A stretch of 64,000 nt of DNA from Siphonodentalium dalli (GCA_032622095.1 CP136069.1:85830958-85894957); one strand, 5' to 3'; shown: positions 12,593 through 24,043, numbered from the stretch's first letter. Numbers and translations: made by a program. Notes: generated by a model not told the origin, from the sequence alone.

Positions 12593-15071
12593 TTTTAGCT
12601 CAACTTACTTTTGTAAGTTTGAGCTATTGCCATGGCTTGGCGTCCGTGTGTCCGTGTGTGCGTGTGTCCGTCAACAATTTCCTTTGGCGCGGGCTACAGG
12701 TCGTACCTTTGGTCTGATCTTTATGAAATTTTGCATGAATGTTGACATTGACATGTAGATGGGAACGAGTCATTTTGGGGTCATTCGGCCAAAAAACATG
12801 GCCGCTGGTGGCCATCTTGGATTTCAAAATTCAATCCATTGGCGCGGGCTACAGGTCGTACTGTTCGTTTGATCATTATGAAATTTGTCATGGATGTTAA
12901 TATTGACATGTAGATGGGAACGAGTCATTTTGGGGTCGTTCGGACAAAAAAAATGGCCGTCAGCAGCCATCTTGGATTTTACTCTTTGCATGACTAAATC
13001 ATTTGGCGCAGGCTACAGGTCGTAGTTTTGAAAGGAACTTCATGAAATTTGTCATGGATGTTAACAATGACATGTAGATGGGAACGATTGATTTTGGGGT
13101 TGTTCGGCCAAAAAACATGGCCGCCAGCAGCCATCTTGGATTTTACTCTTTGCATGACTAAATCCTTTGGCGTGGGCTACAGGTCGTACCTTTGGTCTGA
13201 TCTTTATGAAATTTGTCATGAATGTTGACATTGACATGTAGATGGGAACGAGTCATTTTGGGGTCATTCGGCCAAAAAACATGGCCGCTGGTGGCCATTT
13301 TGGATTTCAAAATTCAATCCATTGGCGCGGGCTACAGGTCGTACTGTTCGTCTGATCATTATGAAATATGTCATGGATGTTAATATTGACATGTAGATGG
13401 GAACGAGTCATTTTGGGGTCGTTCGGCCAAAAAACATGGCCGCTGGCAGCCATCATGGATTTTACTCTTTGCATGACTAAATCCTTTGGCGCAGGCTACA
13501 GGTCGTAGTTTTGATCAGAACTTCATGAAATTTGTCATGGATGTTAACAATGACATGTAGATGGGAACGAGTTATTTTGGGGTTGTTCGGCCAAAAAACA
13601 TAGCCGCCAGCAGCCATCATGGATTTTACTCTTTGCATGACTAAATCCTTTGGCGCGGGCTACAGGTCGTACCTATGGTCTGATCTTTATGAATTTTGTC
13701 ATGAATGTTGACATTGACATGTAGATGGGAACGAGTCATTTTGGGGTCATTCGGCCAAAAAACATGGCCGCTGGTGGCCATTTTGGATTTCAAAATTCAA
13801 TCCATTGGCGCGGGCTACAGGTCGTGCTGTTCGTCTGATCATCATGAAATTTGTCATGGATGTTAATATTGACATGTAGATGGGAAAGAGTCATTTTGGG
13901 GTTGTTCGGCCAAAAAACATGGCCGCCAGCAGCCATCTTGGATTTTACTCTTTGCATGACTAAATTCTTTGGCGCGGGCTACAGGTTGTAGCTTTGGTCA
14001 GAACTTCATGAAATTTGTCATGGATATTAACAATGACATGTAGATGGGAACGAGTGATTTTGGGGTCGTTCGGCCAAAAAACATGGCCGCTAGCAGCCAT
14101 CTTGGATTTTACTCTTTGTATGACTAAATCCTTTGGCGCGGGCTATAGGTTGCCTTTGGTCTAATCTTTATAAAATATTTGTCATGAACGTTGACATTGA
14201 CATGTAGATGGGAACGAATCATTGTGGGGTCATTCTGCCAAAAAACATGGCCGCTGGCGGCCATCTTGGATTTCAAAATTCAATCCATTGGCGCGGGCTA
14301 CAGGTCGTACTGTTCGTCTGATCATCATGAAATTTGTCATGAATGATAACAATGACATGTAGATGGGATCGAGTCGTTTTGGGGTCATTCGGTCAAAAAA
14401 CATGGCCACCAGCAGCCATCTTGGATTTTACTCTTTGCATGACTAAATCCTTTGGTGCGGGCTACAGGTCGTAGCTTTGGTCAGATGGTCATGAAATTTG
14501 TCATGAATTATAACAATGACATGTAGATGGGAACGAGTCGTTTTGGGGTCATTCGGTCAAAAAACATGGCCACCAGCATTTTACTCTTTGCATGACTAAA
14601 TCCTTTGGCATGGGCTACAGGTTGTACCTTTGGTCTAATCTTTATGAAATTTGTCATGAATGTTGACATTGACATGTAGATGGGAACGAATCATTGTGGG
14701 GTCATTCGGCCAAAAAACATGGCTGCCAGCGGCCATCTTGGATTTCAAAATTCAATCCATTGGCGCGGTCTACAGGTCGTACTGTTCGTCTGATCATCAT
14801 GAAATTTGTAGGTCGTAGCTTTGGTCAGATCTTCATAAAATTTGTCATGGATGTTACCAATTATACGTAGATGGGAACGAGTCCTTTTGGGGTCAATTGG
14901 CCAAAAAAAATGGCCACCAGCAGCCATCTTGTATTTTACTCTTTGCATCACTAAATCCTTTGGCGCAGGTTAGACATTTCAATTAGCACCTTTCCTATTC
15001 CTCCATTTACTGTCAACCATTAAATTATTCCCCTACCTAAGTTGAGCTACAGTGTCATTGACACTTTCATT
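12593..15071 (+). mobile_element. Helentron/pearl-like element with higher-order tandem array
   Basis: It starts TTTTAGCTCAACTTAC with an inverted partner GTAAGTTTGAGCT, then a GTCCGTGTG-rich leader (to about 12675). About 15 monomers of roughly 160 bp follow, and a tail ends in the perfect hairpin AGTGTCATTGACACT (15051-15065). Monomers share 'gggctacaggtcgta', 'acatgtagatgggaacgag', 'ttttggggtc.ttcgg' and 'gcagccatcttgga'. They come in a fixed order of three types repeated five times (A 'cctttggtctgatc', B 'ctgttcgtctgatc', C 'g.tttggtcagaa'), with A at about 12682, 13169, 13652, 14133 and 14607. It is non-coding. A second copy lies in the opposite orientation at 55197-56751. Helentron-type origin is inferred from the hairpin ends and internal repeats. 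Confidence 0.75.
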
Positions 15072-15519
15072 TCAATTAAAATGCAACTATCTTTGGTATC
15101 AAAGGTGTTTATTGTTTTTGTCTATCCTAAATGTGTCACACTACAGTGTTTTTAGATCAAATTGCTCAAGATGGCTTCCAAAATGGCAACCAAATTTGTA
15201 AAAAGTTAATTTTTGACATATATCCCGAACATTATTCTCTGAGTTACACGAAAAGGTAGTAAATTGTGACTCACTTGGTTATCATACGTGTTTGTCAATT
15301 AACTGACATCTACGTTTCATTATGTTTATCCCAGTTCCGTATTTGACATGACAAATTCATTTTAAAGTTGCACTATGGAATTTTGCGGAGAACCTCTTTT
15401 GTGATTCTGACCATATTGAAAGGAAATGGGCAGAACTTTGAGATGGAACTGAGATGAACCAGTATATGTGGCTATTCTGGCCCATTATGATATAAAAATT
15501 GATCAACTGAATGGCAGCC
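15072..15519. other. Left inner part of foldback unit, no gene seen
   Basis: Between the Helentron-like element and the palindromic core. No gene and no clear partner in the right arm was found. It may be old arm sequence or another nested piece. Confidence 0.4.
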
Positions 15520-18085
15520 AGTGGGTTACTCTATGGTGATAGGTGGGGTGAATATGTATACAGGGAGTTATTGTATGGTCATGGATTATGTGAATATGTA
15601 TACAAGGAGTGGCTGTACGGTTATAAGTGCGTTGTCCATGGTGAGATGTATAGTAATATAAAGAGTGGCATATAGAATCAGTTTACAGTGACTGTACGAT
15701 ATATGGTTGTGACCGTATAAACTTTGATGTGGTGTATGGATATAACGAGCGTATCTACATGGTCACCCGTGTGTTGTTTATGTATATATGGAGTGACTTT
15801 ATACGGTCGTGGGTGGGATGTATATATGTACCATGTGCGGCTGTATTGTGACAGGTGGATGTGTATGTATATATGCACTGTCTGTATGATAATGGGTGGA
15901 GTGCAACGTGCGTAGATAAATAGGGAGTGTGATGCTATAGTTATGTTAATGTGTATAGGTGTACACGGGATGACTGTATGGTCATGGTTGAAGTGTATAT
16001 ACATGCCTGGAGTAAGCTGGATGGTCATTGGCGAGCGTGTGGTTTTATAGGGAGTGCCCTTTTGGAAACGGGTGGGACATATATTTATATATGTTGCGGA
16101 TGTTTCATTGGTGGTGTATATGGAGTTGCTGTATGGTCATGGGTGGTGTGAATGAGTATTTAGTGAGTTGCTGAATTGTCATGTGTGAGGTGTATATGCA
16201 AGTATGGAACTTATGAGTGGTCGTGTGTGCGGGTATTGGTATACCTGGATTGACTCTATGGTCATGGGTATGACGAATGGGTACACATGTAGTGACTATG
16301 ATCCATGGTGATGTGAATAGGTATACAATGAGTGACTGCACGGTCGTGAATGTGGTATACGTAGAGTGACTATATGAGCATGTGTCAGGTGTAGGAGTAT
16401 ACCTGGTGTTCATGCATGGTGACTCGTGTCTGTATCGTCATTTGTGGTATGTATGGGTATAACCACGTATGGCTGCATGGTCAGGTGTACGTGTATACAG
16501 TGGGTGACTAAATTGTCATTTGTGTCGAGTTTAAGTACATATGGAGTGGCTGAGGTAATGGCTTGGTTGTACGTGTGTACCTTGTGTGGATATCCACAAT
16601 AACTAAAAATATGTTAATCAATAGCAAGGTCATGTCAGAGAGTTCTCCATCTTCATGGTGTTTATGTACAACGGGCGAACATTAAACATGGAAAGCGATA
16701 GCCACGCATTATCACATAGTCATCCCATATATACATAAACACCGCATACATAACACTATAGTCATCCACTATATGCACGCACACCTGGCCCATGACCATA
16801 CAGCCATACTCGGTTATACCCGTACATGCCACGGATGACCATACAGCCATGAGTCACAATGTAGGCACACCGGGTATACTCATAAACATGACCCATAATT
16901 ATATAGTCACTCCTTGTATACCCATTCACCTCACCATTGGTCAAACGATCATTCCATGTATACATTTCGCCACACACATGGTCAAATACATTCAATATAT
17001 ACATCAACACCACAACAATGACAATAGAGTCACTCCAGGATACATATGCACCTCACAATTCACCATATAGCCACTGACTTCATACACATGCCCTCAGCCC
17101 ATCACAAATGGCACCTGGTATACTCACTCATCTGACCTATAGTCATACAGTCACCCTGTGTGTATCTATCCAAAACATTCGTACATGATCATGGTCAATC
17201 TTTGTATACATATCCACTTCATCATTGGCCATGTCACTCTCGTATCCCTAGTGGTCACACCATAGCCGAATAACCACTCAAGATATACTAATACACCCCA
17301 GCCTTGTCAGTATAGTCACTCCATGTATGCATATGCACATCATCCATGGCCATATAGCCACTCGCTATATATGCATACCCCTCGCCCATGACCATACAGC
17401 CACACGTTTGTATACCCGTATGATCCACACATGCCGCCACGAGTCACCAAGCAGGAACACTAGGTATACTCATACACCTGGCACATGGCCATTTAATCAC
17501 TCCATGTATACATATTCATTACGTTTATGATCATACACCCACTCCTTGTCTACCTACTCATCTCACCATTGACCATGCAGTCACTACATGTATACATATT
17601 CGACACACATAGTCATACAATCACTTGATATATACATATGCAGGCTATGCAGCCCGCCCTATAGACCACAGAATCACCCCAGGTATACATATGTACACCT
17701 CACCAATGGCCATTCAGCCCTTCCAGATATACAAAAATACGACCACTCATACCTTCCATACTTGCATATACACCTCTCACATGACAATTCAGCAACTCAC
17801 TGTATAATCATACACGCCATCCATTATCATACAACTAATCCCTATACACCCACCAATGATAATACATCCACGAGATATATAAATATACATCCCACCCGTT
17901 ACCACAAGGACACCACGACATTATACAGTTACTCCATATAAACAACACATGGGTAACCATGTAGATACTCTCGTTATATCCATACATCACATCAATGCCC
18001 ACACAGTCACATCGGCCACAGCCATCCATCGTACAGTCACTGTATACTGATTCACCTCACACACGACCATAGAGCCACTCTTTGA
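15520..18085. repeat. Palindromic, diverged minisatellite core
   Basis: The left half (about 15520-16590) is made of degenerate units of roughly 42-60 bp containing 'gtatac..ggagtgactgtatggtcatggg'-like blocks. The right half (about 16700-18085) holds the same units in reverse complement. Units pair in order: the run 'gtgtatggatataacgag' with 'gtatctacatggtcacccgtg' at 15733-15770 has its reverse partner at about 17946-17990. So it is a true long inverted repeat with a loop near 16590-16700. The arms look about 80% alike, well below the outer arms. The reading frames that stay open here are a by-product of the repeat and are not genes. Confidence 0.82.
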
Positions 18086-18088
18086 TTT

Positions 18089-18315
18089 GTATATATCAAC
18101 TACAACCTGAAAGCGATTGCAGGACATGCTGGAGCAATATTTACCATTTTCCATACTTTGGCGGCCATTTGACAGCCATTTTGAGCCAAAGTAAGTATTT
18201 CGGTTCCAGGAAGTTGGAATATTCATAGGTAATGATATGCCTCACTTATATTACAAGGTTCTGTTCATTTCTTTTTGAAATATGACTAGAATCCCAGTTA
18301 TGTTTTTTGTGAAAT
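18089..18315 (-). repeat. Inner inverted repeat of the foldback unit, right
   Basis: Reverse partner of 12211-12440 (see that entry for matching phrases). About 165 bp of plain arm follows before the insertion at 18512. Confidence 0.85.
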
Positions 18316-18511
18316 TTTATACCACATTCTGTAAAATCAAATTTTTGAGGGATCGGAAGGTGCTATGACCCCAATAATTGCATCTTTAATTGCTCCAATG
18401 ATCAGCTAATATACAAAACACAAAATAAAGTCATATTACTCAACCAGTTCCAAACATCATGAACTGATCTAAAAGATATTTGTAAAAAAACGTCATATTT
18501 TCTACTTCCGG

Positions 18512-19763
18512 CAGGGGGGAGTCTGGAAAAAAAATTGCACATATAGGGCCCAAAAAGGTTTTTTCCGACCCCGAGGGACCCACCACCCCATTTGTGCAAA
18601 AAAAATATTTTTTTACTCCAAAATTTTGGGGACCCACCCCCCTTTCTCAAGTTTTTATCAAATTTTCAAAGTTTTTTTTTAGCCGTTCTTCAATAACTGT
18701 GTTAACTGCCTTTCAATCCCATTCCACTATCATTTTTTTGGTGCAAACTCTTGCTGTGTACCATTAAGACTCAAGCAATAACATGTTTAATTGGTAAACA
18801 CAGATCAGAAAAATAAACTGTATTTCCAGGTGTTTCCTGGTGTTTTCAGTATCTAACAACAATAATAAAGAATTGTGTAGATACACTATATGTCACAAAT
18901 CGCCCTAGACCCCATTATAGCCTTAATATATCGAGTGTGTTGTGTCTGACAGAGAACACTGGCCAGTGTAAATAGTGGTAAACAGGTCAGGGGTTCCACA
19001 ATTATTTGTGCATGACCAAAGAACTCTTTAGTCTTATCCACCGGGGTGGGGTGGGGGAGGGGAATTATTTTTGGTTCGGTATACACCTAGATATATGGTT
19101 ATTATACCCCCCGATATTAGTCGGCGGGTACAAAGTTGAACATTTTGCATTATAACTCAAGAGTCGGTTGTCATATTTTGATGTGGGGAACGAATATGCA
19201 TAATATCACAGGTTGTGACCATCAATGCCTACCAGATTTATGGGCCCTTGTTCGACTTTATGAAATTCAGTCCGTACAAAGTTTTTGCAATATAAGTTAA
19301 GTGTCAGTTGTCGAATTTTGATGTGGTTTGGTATGGTTATAGACCAGAATGATAGGGGAAGGATGTATGCACATATTACTGCATATCACAGGTTTCGCCT
19401 ATCAATGCATACCAGAGTTACCGGCCTTGTTCCATCCGTAAACACGTTTTGCATTATTATAACTCAACCATGGGTTAAGTTTCCTGAATGCTATTACGGT
19501 GGTCCACTGTGAAGTGGCCGGGATCCTGTGAAATCCAGAATGTTGCTAAATCTGAGGCTAAAGAGTCACTATAGCTGCATATATAGCCCTATACCAACAA
19601 GCATGGTACTAACATGCTTACAAACAACATTACATGGTCAGTACTTGTAAATTGTTTGAAATAAAACCATTTTGGAAAAAAATTACAAGCACGATTTTTT
19701 CGGTCTCTGGAACGGCCACCCACCCTGTCCCTATATATGGATTTTTTTTGCAGACTCCCCCTG
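18512..19763. mobile_element. Nested 1.25 kb transposon with CAGGGGGAGTCTG termini
   Basis: It begins CAGGGGGGAGTCTGG and ends CAGACTCCCCCTG, an inverted pair whose similarity extends about 40 bp inwards with gaps. It is flanked by CTTCCGG (18505-18511 and 19764-19770), a 7-8 bp target duplication. The left foldback arm keeps the uninterrupted site (GCCGGAAGTAG at 7445-7455), so insertion into the right arm is shown directly. CA-starting ends and a 7-8 bp duplication suggest hAT type. No transposase was seen. Inside, about 19100-19520 holds two copies of a roughly 143 bp monomer ('tcatattttgatgtgg', 'accaga.tta') next to a 'ccccgatattagtcggcggg' hairpin, probably another tandem-monomer element. 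Confidence 0.75.
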
Positions 19764-19770
19764 CTTCCGG

Positions 19771-20478
19771 CAGCCATTTTGGTGGCCATATTGGATGGTG
19801 AGTTTCAATTTTGCCCTAAAATGTGTCATTATTTCTTAGCTTCACGCAAATATATACATTTGTATACATTTTACTAGATTTTCCACTATAATTTGCATAA
19901 CACTGACTTAGGGTCTGGTCGTATGAGCAAATGTTCTCGTTTGGGGGAGGGGTAAGGTTTTTATTTTTTTCCCGCCCCAGTTCACACCTCAGACACCAAT
20001 GTTTGGCTCTCGTGACGCAAATTGAATGTACTTTCACATGAGATGCAAATTAATTCAACGTTTCATCAAATGCGAATTCTACAATGATTGAAAGGTAGTG
20101 GTTTGCCTGAATAGTCACGAAAAAAAATGCGCGAAACGAAATTCAAACGAGCATGACGTCACGCATACGTAGAACTTGGCGTTGTTTTTCATTTCATTTC
20201 ATGCAGCACTCAAGTGTAAACTATCGTGCGACAAAAAACTCGTGGATCATTTCTCTTTCTGGTGTTTAATTATAGAAAAGTTAAAATTGGTCATTTTCGA
20301 AAAATGACAAAAAAATCGAGGTACATTTTTTCTGAAAATCAGCTGCATAAAAAAAACGCGTCCTGTTATGTCTCTGCGAAAGCCGGATCGTGAAACTTCA
20401 GTTATCGGCCTACAAGAAAATATAAGTGCCATAAATTCCCTCTCCAGGTGACACTTGCCTCAGCTGACACCTGGACTA
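19771..20478 (-). repeat. Outer inverted repeat, right arm
   Basis: Reverse partner of 6739-7473, about 96% alike by eye, ending GACACCTGGACTA. The last piece of the arm is displaced to 18480-18511 by the nested insertion. Confidence 0.88.
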
Positions 20479-20576
20479 TTACACTATTACACTATAATTT
20501 ACATTGACCATGTAAGCTAGAATGCACTGAAACTTTAATGTTGCATCAGTGCAGCTCCCCGTCATGAAAGTGTTAA
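20479..20576 (-). mobile_element. piggyBac-like (TTAA) MITE, right half
   Basis: It resumes the MITE interrupted at 6738: 'catgtaagct' then 'ctttaatgttgcatcagtgc' and 'gctcccc.tcatgaaag', ending with TTAA at 20573-20576. This matches the other end of the family (compare 49527-49570 in reverse). One of the two family hairpins is missing in this copy. Confidence 0.78.
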
Positions 20577-21225
20577 AACTGGACTTTATTATATACCACA
20601 CCCATCATCTTATTTAGCTGTAATAATGGTTGTGGGGTATTATTAAAATGAGACTATTATATCCCATACCCATCATCATATTATCTAGCTGGAAAAGTCT
20701 TAAAATATCAACATAATTATTACAGTATTTTTATTTTTTATTTGGACAAATTCTTATTTTTTACTCCCATTTGGTCATTGGTAGGAATTTTGGATAATAA
20801 GTTCAACAAGAAGACTGGGTGTTGAACAAGTTAGAGAATGTTGCTACTAACAGTTGTCATCAAGTGGGACCTCTTCCAAAATTAACATTCTGGTTTTAAC
20901 AAATAGATTTTTCTACCAGAATTATAATCTTATAGAGACCATAATTGATGTATGAGTTAATATTCTCTAACAGTTTAAAGTGATGTGAAACACTTCGGTG
21001 GGGTGATCAAATAGAAATGGAGAAAATTTTATAAATTAATTGACAACAAGCACCGTCATTCTTATATATTAATTAAATATTTTACTAGAATGCTACATTC
21101 CTCCAGTTGGCATAGCCCCTGAATACCAACTTATTAGTTTCACGCACCTGAATAAGTACATAATATGTCTTTAAACTAAAGTGGTTTAATATCCAAAAGA
21201 AGGATATATCAATTCTATTGTGCAG
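20577..21225. other. Intergenic with a deleted MITE copy
   Basis: About 20978-21180 is a reverse-oriented, internally deleted copy of the family at 33085-33475 and 48783-49165 (shared 'gtgatgtgaaacactt', 'tgctacattcc', 'gtacataatatgtcttta'). No gene was seen in the rest. Confidence 0.5.
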
Positions 21226-21473
21226 TTTTCATTGTGAGTCTGCTTTGTTCCAAACAGCTACTCAGCAGGTACTGTAATGATTTCCAGTCAATACACAAAA
21301 GTCATCAGCTGCTGCTTGATAGTAAAAGCACATGCTCTGCAGACATCCCACCAAGTGAGAATTTAATTACGGCAGACGTCATAACCATCCTTCATACCTT
21401 TGGAATTACTTTGTACGGAGTCAGGAATATTGAAGAGGATGCACCACACAGCAAAGAAAGTATAAGTAATTAG
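21226..21473 (+). CDS. Candidate terminal exon of an unrecognised gene
   Basis: The open frame follows an acceptor-like stretch (ttctattgtgcag, ending 21225) and runs about 82 codons to TAG at 21471-21473. The predicted peptide has ordinary composition (segments CSKQLLSRYCNDFQ and ENLITADVITILHTFGITL), unlike the repeat-derived frames around it. I recognise no family, and no partner exon or splice donor upstream was found. It could be chance or a gene fragment. Confidence 0.2.
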
Positions 21474-21569
21474 GCATGTTATCAGTACAGGCCAGGGACC
21501 ACTGATTCGGTGGCATCAAGATATACAATGGCAGGCCCCAGTTTGAAAGTATGAGATGGGTCAAAATTA

Positions 21570-21955
21570 TTATTTATACCCCCACTTTTCGAAGAAAAAA
21601 TGAGAGGTAAACTGGATTGACTGTCTTTCTGTCTGGGCATATATCTCAGCCATGGGTTATCGGATCTGAAAATTTACAGGCATGTTCAGGAATACTTCTA
21701 GATGGGAGCTATCAAATTTGAAAAAATCAATAGGTTTTACTCTTTGCATCACTAAATATTTTGGCATGCCCTACATGAGCCATCATTTTTTATCCAATTG
21801 ATCCCAAACTTCACATGGTTCATAGAGCTGACTTCTGGTTTTACTTTGACATTTAAACTTTCTGCATTCCTTATCGCTCCATTGACTAATATTTGAAATT
21901 ATCCCCTCTCTGAGTTGAGCTACAGTATCATTGACACTTTCATTTAAACAAATAT
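21570..21955 (+). mobile_element. Short copy of the tandem-monomer family
   Basis: Contains 'tttactctttgcatcactaaat', 'tcgctccattgac', 'gagttgagctacagt' and the hairpin-type tail 'tcattgacactttcatt' (about 21931-21950). These are shared with 14930-15071 and 55197-55270. Only one or two monomers remain. Confidence 0.6.
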
Positions 21956-23238
21956 TGATGGCAACATTATGATTATTGATTTCCCTGTTGGCTGTTGTTT
22001 CTAAAGTCAATACCATGTTTTAAAGAACTCGGCTATAAAACAGTAAAGATTTGAAATTAATTTTTTTTCCCTATGACATTAGACCTACATATTATAACTG
22101 TCTTATGTGATCTTCAAACTCACATTGTCGATGACAGCTTGTTTGATATTCTTGTTTACGTTGTTAGCCTGGAGTGGTGTAAATGTTTTAGGTTGGTTTA
22201 AACCGTGTCAGGATAATGAAACTTATACAAAGCTATATACAATAAGTCAGTGATATACCATTCAGAACCCTGAAGGACAAATTGTAAAAGTAGTCAATAC
22301 TGCGCACAGAAGTTCAAAGCATTCTTTGTTGTGTTAGGGGAAAATCACTTGCTTTTAAGTTTAACATACATTACTGATTATAATTACTGAGCTGTGCATT
22401 TAACTACATGCTTTAAATATACAGAGGAAAAACACCATGCCCCAATAATTCATTGTAAAATCTAGTTCAACCCATTTACCCAATGTAATGACAAGATTAA
22501 CTCTTTAAAAACCAGGTTTAATGTGGCACATTGCTGATATCACCAATCTGAGGCATGTGCTAATACTGCTATCAGCTGTGGCATCATACCTTGAAAGCAG
22601 TGTTGCACTCTTAATTAAATAAATATTCAAACCTTACACTAGTTCAGATGATGTACTTTTCATGGCAGTTATTCATTTCCAATCAATTTGTTTACTTTCA
22701 GAGTATGCTGTTCCTAAAATTTCAATCCAAAAATGTGATCAAAGTCATGTTTTTGACATTTTTATTTTTATATAATATGCATCAATGTGGTCTCCATGTG
22801 GTGCACTAGCTCAACAATTAATTAGTTTTCTGTGTATGTCCATCTAATTTTTACTTCTGGAGATAGCTCAGGTGTGGAAACCCCTTAAATGTTGTACAAG
22901 CCATAACCAGTCTAACTATCTTGTAATTTTTAACATTTTTTATACGGTTTACATGACATTGCACATGAACCTTCACTCATGTGTAAATCAAAGAGGGCTA
23001 TTTATAATAGCAAGCCCTTCCAAATGAATCCAGGACTGTACATGATTTTAGATCAGCCAGCCAGTGATTGTGGAACAGGGGAAGGCAGAGGGTGGTAGAG
23101 GCTCCATATCGTCTTTGGCCATTACACAAATGCATATTTTTTCTTGAGATATTAAGTGTCCCTTTATAAAAGATTGCCCCTAACTATTTAGTTCTTCCTT
23201 CACTTATGATCGAGCCCTCCTCCTCGGGAATGGTCTGT
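21956..23238. other. Intergenic, no gene seen
   Basis: AT-rich sequence. I found no coding exon, clear repeat or RNA gene. Confidence 0.5.
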
Positions 23239-23246
23239 GTGGTCAA

Positions 23247-24043
23247 CAAGCCTGCAAATAATGTGTCTGCCATTTGCAGAATGAGGTCCCCAGAGGGTGA
23301 GTGTAGTTACCCTGCACTGCATAGGACTCATTTTCTGGGAAGTATCTTTAGTCTCAAATTAACATTGTTTTTAGCTACTTTTCTCCTCTTCAGTTCTTTT
23401 TCCCCTAATTTGCAGAAGATAAAATGCATATTAACCCTTTACCCAACAGAACGGCCCTGTGCCAATGCATTCTCTTATATATGCGAGTCGACCATAGGTC
23501 GCCTCGCATATATAAGAGAATGCATTGGCTTAACACATTAAAAATTATAAAATTGTTAAAGAATGTAAGAAAAAATGGTAAAAAGTGTTAAAAAAAGATT
23601 TTTTTTAGGCCAATGCATTCTCTTATATATGCGAGGCGACCTATGGTCGACTCGCATATATAAGAGAATGCATTGGCACAGGGTATAACTGTAACTATCA
23701 CAATGTGGTCAAGGAGCCGGTTCCAATGATATCCATATTTGTATGGTTCTATTGAGACAGACCGAAGATATTTTAGGCTGTTGAAGCTTTATTTGGCCGG
23801 GTTTGGCCGGTTTGTTGGGTAAAGGGTTAATCAAGATGACTAATGGGTGAACATCACCAACTTCAACTGGGGAACTTCAACCTGATTGTATGTCTCCCAT
23901 GGGCCATAGCAGTTGAGGCCTAAGCAGTATGAGGTCCCCAGAGGGTGAATATGGTGATGCTAGCCCACTGTGTGGGATAGCTCACTAAATTTACCCTCTG
24001 TGGATACTCATTCTGCAAATGACACACACTATTTGCAGCCTTG
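23247..24043. mobile_element. hAT-type MITE split by a TTAA MITE
   Basis: The termini are CAAGCCTGCAAATA and TATTTGCAGCCTTG. The flanking 8 bp are GTGGTCAA (23239-23246) and GTGATCAA (24044-24051), a target duplication with one change, which fits hAT. The inner ends carry 'gaggtccccagagggtga' and its complement. A 400 bp TTAA element sits inside it (23431-23830). The relatives at 8573-9010 and 34082-34515 read straight through the equivalent point ('atgcataat'). Confidence 0.82.
23431..23830. mobile_element. piggyBac-like MITE with double-hairpin inverted repeats
   Basis: TTAA stands at both ends (23431-23434, 23827-23830), followed inwards by CCCTTTACCCAACA and its exact complement. Two palindromes lie inside, at about 23457-23532 and 23611-23685. 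Each folds on itself (GCATTCTCTTATATATGCG with its partner), and the second is the reverse complement of the first. The element can therefore fold either as two small hairpins or as one long stem. Non-coding. TTAA target and CCCTT ends are typical of piggyBac-type elements. Confidence 0.85.

Larger units (their letters stand above)
6739..20478. mobile_element. 13.7 kb palindromic foldback element with nested insertions
   Basis: The unit starts TAGTCCAGGTGTC and ends GACACCTGGACTA. Its outer arms (6739-7473 and about 19771-20478, continuing at 18480-18511) are inverted copies about 96% alike by eye. Inner arms at 12211-12440 and 18089-18315 and a palindromic minisatellite core (15520-18085) continue the same dyad. 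Both ends abut halves of one MITE (6617-6738 and 20479-20576), so the whole unit is an insertion. Flanking TTA (6736-6738 and 20479-20481) suggests a 3 bp duplication of PIF/Harbinger type; a TA duplication with ends at 6741 and 20476 is equally readable. Nested material has bloated it; without this the unit would be about 5 kb. No transposase was recognised, so it looks non-autonomous. Tandem repeats within inverted arms resemble FB and Galileo foldback elements. Confidence 0.8.

Noticed and set aside
12593-14960. CRISPR-like or satellite array
   Set aside because: The units are ~160 bp of continuous similarity without spacers, in a eukaryotic genome, and are bordered by transposon-like ends.
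15678-18230. Several open frames of 60-117 codons rich in Thr, Tyr, Ile and His
   Set aside because: They are translations of the palindromic minisatellite in both orientations and change frame with each unit slip.
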